Assembly (NCBI GenBank): GCA_036346355.1
Contig: JAYEVF010000053.1
Span: 124,001-188,000 of the forward strand
Direction: 5' to 3'
DNA length: 64,000 nt
DNA from: Rhipidocladum racemiflorum
Lineage: Eukaryota; Streptophyta; Magnoliopsida; Poales; Poaceae
The notes beneath the pieces are model-generated. The model worked only from the letters and a program-made list of their open reading frames with translations, made no database searches and was not told the origin of the DNA. Shown one piece after another: positions 43,690 through 54,391 of the stretch. Both the position numbers and the translations under genes were made by a program. How positions within the stretch are numbered: position 1 is the first letter of the stretch; each line of letters starts with the position of its first letter.

Positions 43690-46222
43690 AGCTTCTTCGT
43701 GAGTCAAGATGCCCCACATCGCGGCGAGGGCCATTTCTCGCCGGAGCTATGGTAAGATGCATTACAATATTACCCGCAATTAATTTGTTCGGATATAGCT
43801 AACCAACTTGTTATTAATCTTTCAGTTGCCCCCTCTCTTCTGTCGCTCGTTGCACAAGTTGAAGAAGTTGGACTATCGATTCCACTATCGACTGGGTCGT
43901 GCAGGTCTACTACCATTTGCACTTCTCATGGATGGGGCTCAGCTCGGAGGAGGGGAGACCACACCCATGCCTATCATCGATCGTGCGCTTCTTACTGGTC
44001 TCGTGGACCGATGGCGACCGGAGACACACACATTTCACCTACCGTTTGGTGAGATGTCCATTACGTTGAGGGATGTGGCCATGCTAACCGGCCTGCCCAT
44101 CAGGGGACAGCCGTTGGTTCTTCGTCGCCCCAGCAGGCAGAACTGGCAGCACTACATAACGGGAAGGTATTACAATCACTAGTTGTTTTATGTTCGTAAT
44201 GTGCATGCTATTATGAAATCTCTTAATCCGGAGTTCACGCAGGTTTGGTGTCCCGTACGAGGCGAAGGAAAATGGGGTGTCCATGACCTGGCTGCGCACA
44301 TTGCAGGAGTACAACCCCGGCCCACCTGATGCCGACGAAGATACAAAGTACGCGGCACTACGAGGTCTACCTTTACTACTTGTTGGGTGGTGTGATGTTC
44401 ACGCCCACCGCAGAGACCTCATCTTCCCGCACATTGTGTCCATTGCTCGCCGCTTGGCCGGTGAGCTTGATGACATCCCGCCATACCGGGATCTCGCGGT
44501 CCTGGCGGACACTTATCGTGGATTGTGCGATGCATGCCATCGCCTCGACACACAGGGCACTATTATCGATGCCTGCAACTCCTTCGGATGTGGAGTTGGG
44601 AGTACCTTCCGATCTCTTGGCCAGGGATCCGTATGCAATATTACCCTGTTTCCGTCAACGATGCCATGCCAGATACCAATCGGCCTACAATGGGGTATCG
44701 TTGGATGCACGCACGACTTCAATGGTCGCCGAACGGTGACCATTGGTGCTACACGGTGTTGTCGCGATCTAGACCTGCCGATCACGCGGCACATGTGAAT
44801 CGATCCTTGGTCTCCGCAAAGAGCCGCAGAGATTGCGGCGGGCGCCAGATATCCACCGGTGCATGATGGACTACCCCTGTGGATGACCACATGCTTCCTC
44901 GCCAGACATGAACGCCGTGAGAGGTGTACTCGCTCGAACGGATCCAGAGGCAGTTCGGTTTCCGCTGATAGTCCCGCTCCACCACCGCGGACGCCGGAGA
45001 TCTCACGTATGCATTTACCTCTTTTCAATATGTGCCCTATCTATGCAAATTTGACAATGTAACGCCTGTGCATTTGTAGGAGAAGCGCGAAGGGCGCAAA
45101 GCCGAAGTGGATCGAGCAACGCCCATGCCACCCACATTACGCGGTGGAACGACAAGGCATTTCAGGAGGTTGTCTTACCCTCTCGTGCCATACGACCCCA
45201 GGAATATGACAACTACCGACATGGTATCGCCTCACAAGACTCGCGCCACATTGCTCAAAGAACGAGGTCGATTTAACGAGCAATGGCCTATCCCGAGGAC
45301 CGATCTCGACAAGTCCACATTTTGGTACTAAATATACCCCTAAATAATGTCCTCGTAAATTTCTTAACCCTCTCATTCTAATACCCCAAGAATGCTATGC
45401 AGACGCAGGAGGCATCCGAGCCGCATAATCGGCGGATCGACTTGCGGGGCAAAGTGAAGGCACCTCTGCTCCTCATCAAGAAGAAATCCAATGAGAAGGT
45501 ACCTCGCATCCAGGGGGGGCACGCATCATGTCCGCTATCCGTGGCCTTGGAGGATGGTCACGGACACACGGCCGCAGCTCCACTCATATCCCATGGAACC
45601 TGGCGCGCTAGCTCACACCGAGGCGATCTCGCACCGCCCGTCCGGCCATCGCCGAGGGAGCCGATGTCGCCGACGTGCATCCATGTCCCATGCACCGAGC
45701 CATTCATCGCGACGCCATGCCACTCCCACCTGCTGGCACCGGCCGACGAAAGACCGGGTCCTTCACATCATGAGGACATGCCCGGTCCTTCCAGTCCTCA
45801 CCCTCCCACAGGTATTCCCCATGTATCGAGGCCTTCTGGCAGAGGTCAGTTCCGCACCACAATGGAGCGGGCCCGGTTTTCGATGAGGACTTCTTCAATG
45901 CGCCAACCTTCACGGCCTATTAGGCATGCAGCCACAGGGCCTCCGCACAGCGGGACCTCACAAACATCGACGCACGTAGGCCATACAGCTCCTAGGGCCT
46001 GTTGATCCACGTGAGTGGTTCAACGCGATCTCCGCGAGCGAGCAGATACTCCATCGCAACGGGCCCTCCCCAAGACGAGGATTTGGATGTACCAAAGAGC
46101 ACGGGGAGGTTGGGTCCGCTACAGCCGCGGGACAAAGGGAGAGACATGCACCACTGGTGTTTAGCCCGAGGATTTGATCAGAAGACAGGCTCAACGGCGG
46201 AGAGGGAGACAGTGGACGCTTG
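43690..46222 (+). pseudogene. Plant-mobile-domain (PMD) gene inside the MULE, with introns and frameshifts
   Basis: Exons visible: about 43700-43751 (SQDAPHRGEGHFSPELW), 43825-44165 with LVDRWRPETHTFHLPFGEM and LRDVAMLTGLPI, the signature of plant mobile domains, then from 44243 FGVPYEA, MTWLRTLQEY and YYLLGGVMF (about 44365). Introns with GT..AG ends lie at 43752-43824 and 44166-44242. The frame shifts several times between 44365 and 44900, where WSWEYLP, WMHARLQW and RQFGFR-type blocks appear. The C-terminal part (45390-46222) is Pro/His/Arg-rich and disordered. Related host proteins (MAIN/MAIL1 in Arabidopsis) act in the nucleus with a phosphatase in silencing and genome stability; for transposon-borne copies the role is unknown. 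It follows the transposase in the same orientation, about 390 bp away. Confidence 0.8.
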
Positions 46223-47920
46223 AAGCTAATCGGTTAGTTCGCAATCGAGAAGAGGATCCGAGAAGGTGTAGAGGACGAGCAGATTTTCAGATTTGGTGTT
46301 AAATCGCGTGTTTTTCGTGGATTCTCAAGGAAGGACTCTAGGTAAATTTCCAAATTTTTTTCCCCTATTCTACTCAGGGTTGGGAGTGTTTTACATGTGG
46401 TGGTGTTTGGTTTGGATGGATTTTGATGGGGTAGAAGGGTAGTTGTTCACGTGGTGCTGTTTCTGAAAGGGGAGATTGTGCAGTGCGGATTGTTTCGCGT
46501 TTTACGTGACATAGATGATTTTTCCTGCAAAAACCTATAACTAAAAAGTTGTAGATAACATCGCTACCTAGCTTCTGTAATTTTTTCAGATTTTTTGGGG
46601 CGTCGGTCTGAGAGTTATCGCTGTTGGGAGATGACGAACAGAATCTGGAAACAGATTTCGTCCACTGTGTTGGACGGTTGTTTAGGCATATTTAACAGTG
46701 GAATTGAAATTTTTGACCTTCATGAAAGTTGTAGTTCTCGTCAATATCTAGCTTTTGTAATTTTTTTGTATTTTTATGAACAGTACAAAAAAAGATACGA
46801 AATTGGGAAGAGAGGGTGCTGCTGTTCGATCCGGACAGATCGGGGTTTTTTGGCGTTTAAATGGGAACGGGGAGTAGGAAGCGTGTGTTTGAATTGTGTG
46901 ATCAATTGTGATGTCGCTATGTACTGAAATAATGTTTGTTCAGGTGGTGCCACTGCTGGGCGCAACTAGGTTCATCGTCCACGTCGGTAAAGGCAAGTGG
47001 AAGTAGATGTTATGTTAAGGTATGCATCGTTGTTTGCTTCGCCTTCATTATAATCTCCAATTACAGCAATCATACATGGTTTAATTGCTTGCTTATAGGA
47101 TTGCTATATTCTGACTACCATTGTGATATTGTGGTTTGGCTATGAATCATGAGTATGGTGAAGAATGATGTTGTTTACCTGATGAATTGTCTAATTACTT
47201 CATCTCAAGGTTATTTGCTTTCTATCCATGCTATAAGATGAGAGGCAAACATGTGAACTCAGTGTAGGAGATTTTGAATGAATTCATGCATGAAGCATTA
47301 AATAATTCATTAGTTGGCTGAAATTTTATTACACATAGACCCATTGTTGTCCTTTAAACTTATTCTCGTTTATGATTGTCCCAGTAGAGATGTGTTATGT
47401 TTATGGTTGATACCTGGTTGAATTAGACTTGTTGTCTCTAGTTTTGATGTCGTGATATTATTCCTATTTGAATTGCTTATCATGGACCTTGGTTTTATGA
47501 ATTGCTTCCGTATTGTCCTGTTTTAGGGGGAATGCTGTTGAATATTTATTGTACAACAGTTTAGATTTATGGGGTGTTACACTAATGTTTCACTCTAATG
47601 TTTTAATATATGACAGTTTGTGCTCCGTTTGTTTGTCTATTCTTTGTAGGAACCTTGAAGTCGACATGAATGGATGGGAGTGGTGGCACGGTCACGTTTT
47701 GCATTAGCACAGTTTCATACTAACTAATTGCTTGTAATGTTATTGAGTTTATATATTGCAATTATTCTGTGGTACTTGCATGTAATAAGTTGGGCCATGA
47801 TGGTTAGTTCGTACCATGACCCATGTTTGTGATTGGTTGGTTTTCTTAAGTTTCAATCTTATTGTCGTATTAAATGTTGTTTTTGGTCTGTGGAGTGGAT
47901 GTCCTAGTTTCAGGGGAGGT
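46223..47920 (+). other. Non-coding MULE interior, possible 3' UTR/introns
   Basis: AT-rich with intron-like GT.AG segments. One short exon-like piece at about 46945-47008 (CAG before GTGGTGCCACTG, ending in TAG) could encode about 20 residues. Two imperfect copies of a GTAGATAACATCG/CTAGCTTCTGTAATTTTTT segment lie at about 46550 and 46730. No protein assigned. Confidence 0.35.
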
Positions 47921-48720
47921 GCTGACGAAATTTCTAGTAAAAGTTAGCGTTGGCAATACGGCCTCCAATTACGAAATTTCTAGTACAAGTTCTCAGGCAA
48001 AATTTTTTCCAAATTCGGCCTCCAATTAATTCAAAATCGCAGCTCAATATCCAATTCACCAATTTCGTCCATTTCGGACAGTCGAAACTAAAAATGGCAT
48101 AACTTTCTAATGGAATGTCCAAATGGATTGATTCCAGTTGGAGATGCTAGATAATTTCACCCTCTACAACTTCCTAAGCAAATGTAAACTCCAATTCGGC
48201 CTCTAAGTAGCTCGACCGAGAAAACTGAGAGCCAAAAATCTGCCCGACCAAGCAAACTTTCATCAGCGGTTGTGTGGTGGAGGGAGGAAGAAGAGGGAGC
48301 AGCTCACGGTTTGGGAATGAAGTGGCTGCCACCCACACCACATAACCCACACTTTCATCTCCCCAAAAAACCCCCCAAGCAAACCAACCAAATTGGCTAA
48401 GTCCTCCAACAGAAAACAGCGCTAGATTCACTTTTTGAGCCAAGTTTAAAGTCAGTGTTTGACACCGGATTGGCGATATGACTCCACCACTATATAGAGA
48501 AATGTTTTTACTTCGCAACCATGTAACCCGCGCACTCTAGGTCATTATAGATTGCCAGTTACAAGGCTCCAAAGTTGGTTGAAAGTCACAAGTGCGGACT
48601 GAAATTTTTGGCTCTAAACTTTTGGTTAAGCTTGGGATACTCCTAAGTGCTAGTTTAGGACATTAACTGAAGCCGGGAATTTACCTTAAGAGCAGCTAAA
48701 ACTTAATTGATGCGAAACTT
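47921..48720 (-). repeat. Probable LTR fragment nested in the MULE, minus orientation
   Basis: The segment has repeated CGGCCTCCAATTA units and, on the minus strand, a TATA-like CTATATAGTGG at about 48490-48500, resembling grass gypsy LTRs. Ends and target duplications were not found, so it may be a solo or truncated LTR. Confidence 0.35.
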
Positions 48721-48866
48721 AGCCGCTATAATCGAATTCGAATTCGGGACCGTGACAGCCTGCAGGACATATCATGCCGTAAGCATGGCTGTCATAACTC
48801 GTCTCAAATGTCATGCCAAATGCATGTGTGGTACAGATCGCTCGAAGTCGTCTCGTCGAAGCATAG

Positions 48867-49577
48867 CTGCCAAAGCCTGGACCGGCACCTCTCTACCAGC
48901 TAGAAAGTCAGATGCATATGTCAGATCAAGCATAGGCACGTATGCAAAGGAATCCGATGTCGCCACGTGTAGCTTTCTGTCGAGGTTGGACTGGGCCGGG
49001 CGTGCGCTTCCCGCTTAAATACCGCCACTGAAGCCGCGGTTTTGCAATGTTATCGTTCAGCCAGGCCCCACCTCGCTGCAGATCTTGCTCCGGCAAGTGG
49101 TGGCCACTCCCAAGCCATCGCCACCGCAGCCAGACCCCATCGAAGACCGCAACGCCGCGCATCGAGCGGACTTGCTCATCGATATAAGCATGTCCAAGAC
49201 ACTACCATGCAGCCGCGCACAAACCCAAATGCATGCGTGGCGAACCTTTGCTGAGTCGTCTGGTTAAAGCTTAGCCGCCAAAGCCTGGCCCGGCACCTCC
49301 CTACCAGCTACAAAGCTGCATGCATCTGTCGATATCAAACACAGCCACAGCTGCAAGGGAATCCGATGCTCCTGGATTCTTTCTTTCCTGTCGTGGACCG
49401 CGGATATTCGAATTTCAAAATGAAATAAAAATACCGCGACGAGAAGCTGCGGTTTTGCAATGTTACTGTTCAGCCAGGCCCCCACCTCGCGCGCTAATGC
49501 TCCGCCAACTGGTGGCCACTCCCAAGCCATCGCCACCGCAGCTGCACTTCTTGAGCGCGACCGCAACGCTGCCACGT
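48867..49577. repeat. Imperfect tandem duplication of about 415 bp upstream of GRF gene A
   Basis: 48867-48960 matches 49277-49374 (AAAGCCTGG.CCGGCACCTC.CTACCAGCTA; GGAATCCGATG) and 49030-49160 matches 49448-49575 (GCGGTTTTGCAATGTTA; CACTCCCAAGCCATCGCCACCGCAGC). The spacing is 410-419 bp. The second copy lies just before a TATA box at 49652-49659 (CTATAAAT). Confidence 0.75.
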
Positions 49578-49651
49578 GCCGATTTTTGGTCTTGGCCCCT
49601 CGCCCCGCACGGTGATGTGCCGCCAGCTGTCTCGTTTCTCCCTCGCTCCCT

Positions 49652-49659
49652 GCCTATAA
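49652..49659 (+). promoter_or_regulatory. TATA box upstream of GRF gene A
   Basis: CTATAAAT in GC-rich DNA (CCTGCCTATAAATTGCAAGG), about 310 bp upstream of the gene's ATG. A short leader intron ending in GCTTCGTGTAG at about 49926 would fit between them. Confidence 0.6.
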
Positions 49660-49962
49660 ATTGCAAGGCCGCCTGCACTTCTATCAGGCAAACGCGATAC
49701 ATTGCTCCGAGTTCATAAAGTTTGGATTGAGTTGAGAAACCCAGAGTGCAAAGAGGAGAACTGTAGTTTAGCTTTCCTTTTTCCAATATATTATTTCGGT
49801 GTCTTGTTCCACAGGTATTATTTACAAAAGTTATTTTGTACGGTGAGTCACATTGTTGTGTTCTTGGTTCAGTACACATTATTTTGTACTTATTATGCTT
49901 CTTATTGATGTTTTTGCTTCGTGTAGATACGGACTTAAGTGTTCGTCGGTTCTGTCCAAGCC

Positions 49963-50535
49963 ATGTCGACGGCGTCGAGCTCTGGTTGCCAATGCAGTAT
50001 GTAATGTGCCCTAACTGTCATGTGGAAGTCCACACCTGGTACTCCACCACTACAGAAAATAACGAACGGGCGTATTATAGATGCCCTAATTTCTCTGTAC
50101 GTCTCTACGATTTTTCGATTTCTTCATGTTTTCATGAGTACTCTCCTGCTCGAGTTTGGTATAACCATGTTAACACTGTCGTGTAGCCCACGGGATGCCA
50201 ATATCAGCAGTGGGCAGACGATATAAATACACCGACATCTTTAAACAGACGGTTCCAATGGTAGAGCAGAGGACGGATCTCGCGGGAACTTAACAGCAGG
50301 CTAATGCGAGAATTACCGCAGAGAGAGGGAGTTCGGCCTGAACAAGAACAAAACCGTGAAGCGTATGATCGCTTCCTTGAGCAGGCCGTACAAGATAACA
50401 ACGAAGCTGTAAGTCCTGATTTGGTTGTTCCTCTTGACGGCCCCAGCGCTGAACTCTACAAACGTGACCGTTGGGAGTTTTTCGAAGAAGAGGGTGTGGA
50501 ATTCTATGATAGTGATGATTCTGGAAAGTTCTAAA
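49963..50535 (+). pseudogene. GRF-type zinc-finger gene A (two exons, one internal stop)
   Basis: Exon 1 (49963-50096) starts ATGTCGACGGCG. After a small frame problem near 49990 it reads VMCPNCHVEVHTWYS...RAYYRCPNF, the first half of a GRF zinc finger. Intron 50097-50186 (90 bp, GTACGT...TGTAG) is in phase 0. Exon 2 continues PTGCQYQQWADDI, giving the C-X2-C...C...C plus QWAD pattern of GRF fingers, which bind single-stranded nucleic acid in other proteins. The frame then has a single TAG at 50262-50264 but stays open to a TAA at 50533-50535, with a charged helical stretch and an acidic C-terminus (EEEGVEFYDSDDSGKF). Apart from the stop and the early shift it looks well kept. Confidence 0.75.
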
Positions 50536-50539
50536 GCCG

Positions 50540-51340
50540 CTCTACCCTGCATCCATTTGTATGTTAGTTCTTGTTCACAAGAAATGCTGTTGTAGTTGTT
50601 CTCCGTATTGTACTTTGTTCTAATGCTATTATGTGTTTCTGTTGTATCGTAATGCAGTTTGTACTATTATGAAGCTTTCTGTTATGTTCACCAAGTTATT
50701 CGAAATTATTTTTTCGGTTGAATGGAGCATATTTTTTATTACATGTATGTAATATCATATTCACCGACAACAGTCATTCAACCTTGTGTTCTTTCGTATA
50801 TTATCTGATATGCGACAAAGCTGAATATGATGATATGACAGAAGGATGAAAAAAGCGATATGTCCAATGAACATATTAAAAATAAACAACAATGGCAAAT
50901 AGTCCAAATGATGATATGACAAATGGCTGACAATGGTGATATGCCAAAAGGCTGAGAAGGCCGATATGACAACACGCTGAAAACAACAATGGCAAATAGT
51001 CCAAATGAAGGTCGATGTCATCTCAGAAGTCAAAAAAGCAATGTCGCCAAAGTCAGAAAGCATTCTTTGTCAAAGCCGTGTACTCCACCGCCATGACCCG
51101 TCGATGTCATATGTAAAGTCAGTAAAAGCATTCTTTGTCAAAGCTGAAAAAGCATTCTTTGTCAAGTAAAAGCATTCTTTGTCAAGTGTAAAAGCATTCT
51201 TTGTCAAAGATGTAACAGTATGCCTGCCATGTCATATCAAAAGCACGCCTGTTAACTTTTTCAGCTTTTGTCATCGATAAAACTGTACAAAGCATTCTAG
51301 CTGACCTTGTCTCTTTGCTCCGATTCTCTCGCTTGGTGGC
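50540..51340. other. Spacer between GRF genes A and B, with short tandem repeats
   Basis: AT-rich, no gene. From 50820 to 51210 short motifs repeat: GATGATATGACA near 50830 and 50910, and five copies of AAAGCATTCTTTGTCAA at about 51058, 51125, 51149, 51168 and 51191. Confidence 0.7.
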
Positions 51341-51343
51341 GGG

Positions 51344-51352
51344 CTATTTAAA
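51344..51352 (+). promoter_or_regulatory. TATA box of GRF gene B
   Basis: CTATTTAAA in a GC-rich context, 85 bp upstream of the ATG at 51437, good spacing for a plant promoter. Confidence 0.65.
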
Positions 51353-51436
51353 CCCCGGTGCTCGCCTCCGAATACTCACACGAAGCAAGCAATCCAAACC
51401 ACGAAGCACAAGTTTGGCGGCCAACCAACCGTGCCA

Positions 51437-52015
51437 ATGGAGTTCCTCGCCCCAAGGCACAGCGTTGTCAATCCGTCCCCGACGGCACGGAGGTCCCCAT
51501 GTGCCTATGCGGGATCCTTGCCGCTTTCGGCAATCATGTAGACAACTCATACACATACGGTATGAGGTATTGGAGTTGCCGCAACCACGACTCCGAGCCA
51601 ATCTTTGGGGATGCGGATGTCATGGAGGAGCCCGGTATGTTCAGACTCGCATTTGATGTTGCATCAAACCATCCAAACCTTAACACCGTTATACCATCTG
51701 TTGTCACCAATTGCAGCCTCCATTATGCGAGTTCATCAAATTCTCTGACGCGGAGCACTCTGAGATGGAGAGGATGAGGAATTGGGAGTACTCGCATCGC
51801 AGAGCTATGGTAGAGCTACAAAGGCCGTGAGCAGCAGGAAGAGGAGAAGCGCATGAAGTTTGCCGAACAAATGCGTCAGAGAGGAGGCCGAACGGCAATA
51901 CCGCGGCCGAGCCGAGGCCGAGCGTGACAGGAAGCGCGAGAGGGCGGCTACGGCCAGGGCGGCGGCAGGCACCGATGGGTTGCGCAAGGGGAAATATCCT
52001 CGGTGCACTCAGTAG
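51437..52015 (+). pseudogene. GRF-like zinc-finger gene B with coiled-coil tail
   Basis: Starts ATGGAGTTCCTC (MEFLAPRHSV). A one-base frame change at about 51460-51480 leads into VPMCLCGILAAFG...YGMRYWSCRNHD, a GRF-like C-X-C...C finger. An intron at 51635-51716 (82 bp, GTATGT...TGCAG) joins an SPPPLCEFIKFSD motif, common in plant GRF-type proteins. The C-terminus (about 51745-52010) is a highly charged helical segment (Glu/Arg/Met-rich, coiled-coil-like, with a small frame change near 51825-51890) ending KYPRCTQ and a TAG at 52013-52015. It differs from gene A, so it is not a recent copy. Function unknown; probably nuclear. Confidence 0.65.
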
Positions 52016-52720
52016 AGTGTACGAGAAGGGCCCTTGTTGTTCTTCCCTTTCCCTAAAGCATGTTAGGTTTAGTCCAGGTATACTCGGTAGAGTGTGCCGT
52101 ACATGCCATTGCTGTTTAGCATTTGTAAGCCATATGCAATTCAGTAGATTCTTATTTCTGCCCATCTATCGATACAGTGTAGCGTACATATATTTCACAT
52201 CTTTGAAGATAACTACACGAAGTCTCGGAAAAATTATTAAAAAGTGATAATTTATATGACCTATAGAAAAATAAGAAATATCTGCTTTTGCAACCCCGAG
52301 GCTGCGACTGAGGCTGGACACGGCCAGACGTGCCAGTTTCCCGCCTAAATGGCTTATTTCTTTTTAAAAGAGGTTCTCTCCTCCTATAAATATAAATATG
52401 AGATGTATTTTGCTTTTGGATTAAAGATTGACGTTATGGTAAAACTTAAAAGGGTACGGTGAAAAATAACTTATATATTACTTATAATGGTCTTGTCCCA
52501 AATATAAAACGACTATACATATTTAAGATACGGTGATATTTTACGGGCTACTAAAAAGGGTTAAAAGTTATCGTTCAAAATAATAGTTAGGGTTATTGCG
52601 AACGCCCCTTCAACCACCTCACATGGCGGAAGCCATCCTCTCAAGTGAAAGAACAGCCATTCATCGCATTTCAATTCACTTTGCAGTTAATTTCTTAATT
52701 TTGATTTCACTGTAGTTTAT
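52016..52720. other. Non-coding MULE DNA downstream of GRF gene B
   Basis: AT-rich, no credible ORF; likely 3' UTR and spacer. Confidence 0.4.
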
Positions 52721-53490
52721 TTACTCAATTTTTCCTTTAATTTGAGCTGACCAAATATGTTGTGTATATTTGTAAATGGTGATTTCGGCTGTCCCTTTTT
52801 TCTTTTTTTTCTTTTTGCCTGCTTGCTTCGTCTGCAAACGACATGCATGCATGCTTGGTTTTTCCCTTTTGGTCAGCTCGGGTTTTGTAGCACAGAAAAA
52901 CAGGAGCTCATAACCGAAATCACCATTTGGGCACGTCGTTTCCGGGCAAAAGACCAAGCAAGCAGCGAAAAGCAAAAAATAAATAAAAGCCATAGCCGAA
53001 ATTTGGATTTTCAAATGCACCGAAATCGAATTTGGTAATTTCGGGAAAGGGTAAACGAATTTACAAATTTCGGGTATAGTTGAGATTTCGGGAAAGGGTA
53101 AACGAATTTACAAGTTGTATACAATACCAATTTTTCCGACTGCAGGCAATAAACTCCCCCGTCTCCTTCAAAGCGAAAAAGCAAAAAAAAAATAAAAAAA
53201 ATCATAACCGAATTCAGCATTTTCGGGTATGAGGTGCCACCTCATACCCGAAATCACCATTTTCGGGTATGAGCTGCCACCTCATACCCGAAATCCCCAT
53301 TTTCGGCTATAGCCTATACCCGAAAATGCCATTTTCGTTTACAGTATACCCGAAATTCCTGTTTTCGGGAATGGGTACACGAAATTCCCGTTTTCGGGTA
53401 TAGTTGATATTTCTGTAAATATCCAAACTTGTTGTGTACAATTGTAAATACGGGACACATGTTGTCTAGAATACCAAATTTTCCCCTGAA
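52721..53490. repeat. Right-end inverted-repeat region of the MULE, inner fragments
   Basis: Contains reverse copies of left-end segments. 53385-53490 pairs with 38725-38820 (GTTGTCTAGAATACCAA), and a second shorter match is at 53080-53140 (ATACCAATTTTTCCG). Two palindromes like those on the left lie at 53224-53250 (perfect) and 53264-53290 (one mismatch). A local inverted pair (GGTGATTTCGG at about 52778 and CCGAAATCACC at about 52915) is also present. Confidence 0.75.
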
Positions 53491-54282
53491 AAGCACAAAA
53501 GACTCTTTTTATTTACAAAACTTACTCTCGTACAAAATTATTTACAAAAAAAATCTCTAACCCACTCATATCATATCTAGAAAGTCAAAAGCAACCTTCG
53601 ACGTTGGCACAGAGCGTCAAAACATTCGACACACAGAATCATCTACAGTGAATGAACACTGGCCCAGAGCGGTAAAAAAATACAGTCGCATCTACTTTGC
53701 ATAGCAGTAAGATGAACAGCTCATAAATAGTGCACTGTACATCCACAGCATTTAAACAGTAAATAACAGTGAAAATCGTTGCGGGTTAACAATATTGATA
53801 AAAAAACTACTCAAATACCGAAATTCGAAAATATCGAGTTGAAAAATCTTCAAAAACCGAAAGGTTAAGAATTCACAATTTTTGAAAAAAATTAGAGAAA
53901 ATCAGCCAGTTTTGACCGAAAACCGGTTGGAGGATGTCCGGATGCTGACCCCCACGACACAGTCACACAATTTTGACAAAAATCGAGTTATTTTTTGTCA
54001 TATACATTTTTTTTAATTTATTGACTTGTTTTAGCTGTCGAGCTGGCTGGGTATGGTAAAAAACTGCGGTTTTCGACGGTTTTATGAACCCTGGTTTGAT
54101 GAACACGAATTTTTTTACCGCTCTGTGCCAGTGTGGAACCACGCTACTCTGACGCTGGAGAACGTTTCAATGCTTCCGCACTACCCGTATGTGGTACGAG
54201 TGTCGGAGGGCTACTTTTGCAAATAATTTGCATGAGGGCTAGTTTTCTAAAAAAAGTAAAGAGACTAATAAGTGAACAGTTC
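53491..54282. mobile_element. Small MULE-end unit forming the outer right terminus
   Basis: 53510-53590 is in the same orientation as the left terminal repeat (ACAAAAC...AAATTATTTACAAAA...CCCACTCATATCAT), while 54140-54282 is in the opposite orientation. The unit therefore has its own inverted ends plus an inner foldback (CCAGAGCGGTAAAAAAA near 53662 and TTTTTTTACCGCTCTG near 54111). It looks like a non-autonomous relative fused to, or inserted in, the big element's right end. Confidence 0.6.
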
Positions 54283-54391
54283 TCCACTTTTTAGTGTGAC
54301 AAAAAAAATCAACAAATAACAGACTGCACTTGATTAACTAGCTTCCAGCCTTCTATTGTCACATTCAATCATCAATATCGTTACTACAATT

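Larger units (their letters stand above)
38611..54282. mobile_element. Large Mutator-like element (MULE), 15.7 kb, with transposase, PMD and two GRF zinc-finger genes
   Basis: The left end begins GAACTGTTCACT and the right end, in reverse complement, GAACTGTTCACTT. The ends keep pairing for about 100 bp (ACAAAACTA.CCT, CAAATTATTTGCAAAAG). The flanks TCAACTTTT (38602-38610) and TCCACTTTT (54283-54291) match in 8 of 9 positions, as expected for a 9-bp MULE target duplication. All recognised genes lie on the plus strand: mudrA-like transposase (40746-43301), PMD gene (43690-46222), GRF gene A (49963-50535) and GRF gene B (51437-52015). The right terminus is compound (several inverted and direct end fragments between 52.7 and 54.28 kb). 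All genes have frame breaks, so this copy is likely immobile. The long right half (46.2-49.6 kb) is non-coding and includes a probable LTR fragment. Confidence 0.8.

Noticed and set aside
51058..51211. CRISPR-like spaced repeats
   Set aside because: Only five short, irregularly spaced repeats in a plant nuclear context; spacers are not of constant length.
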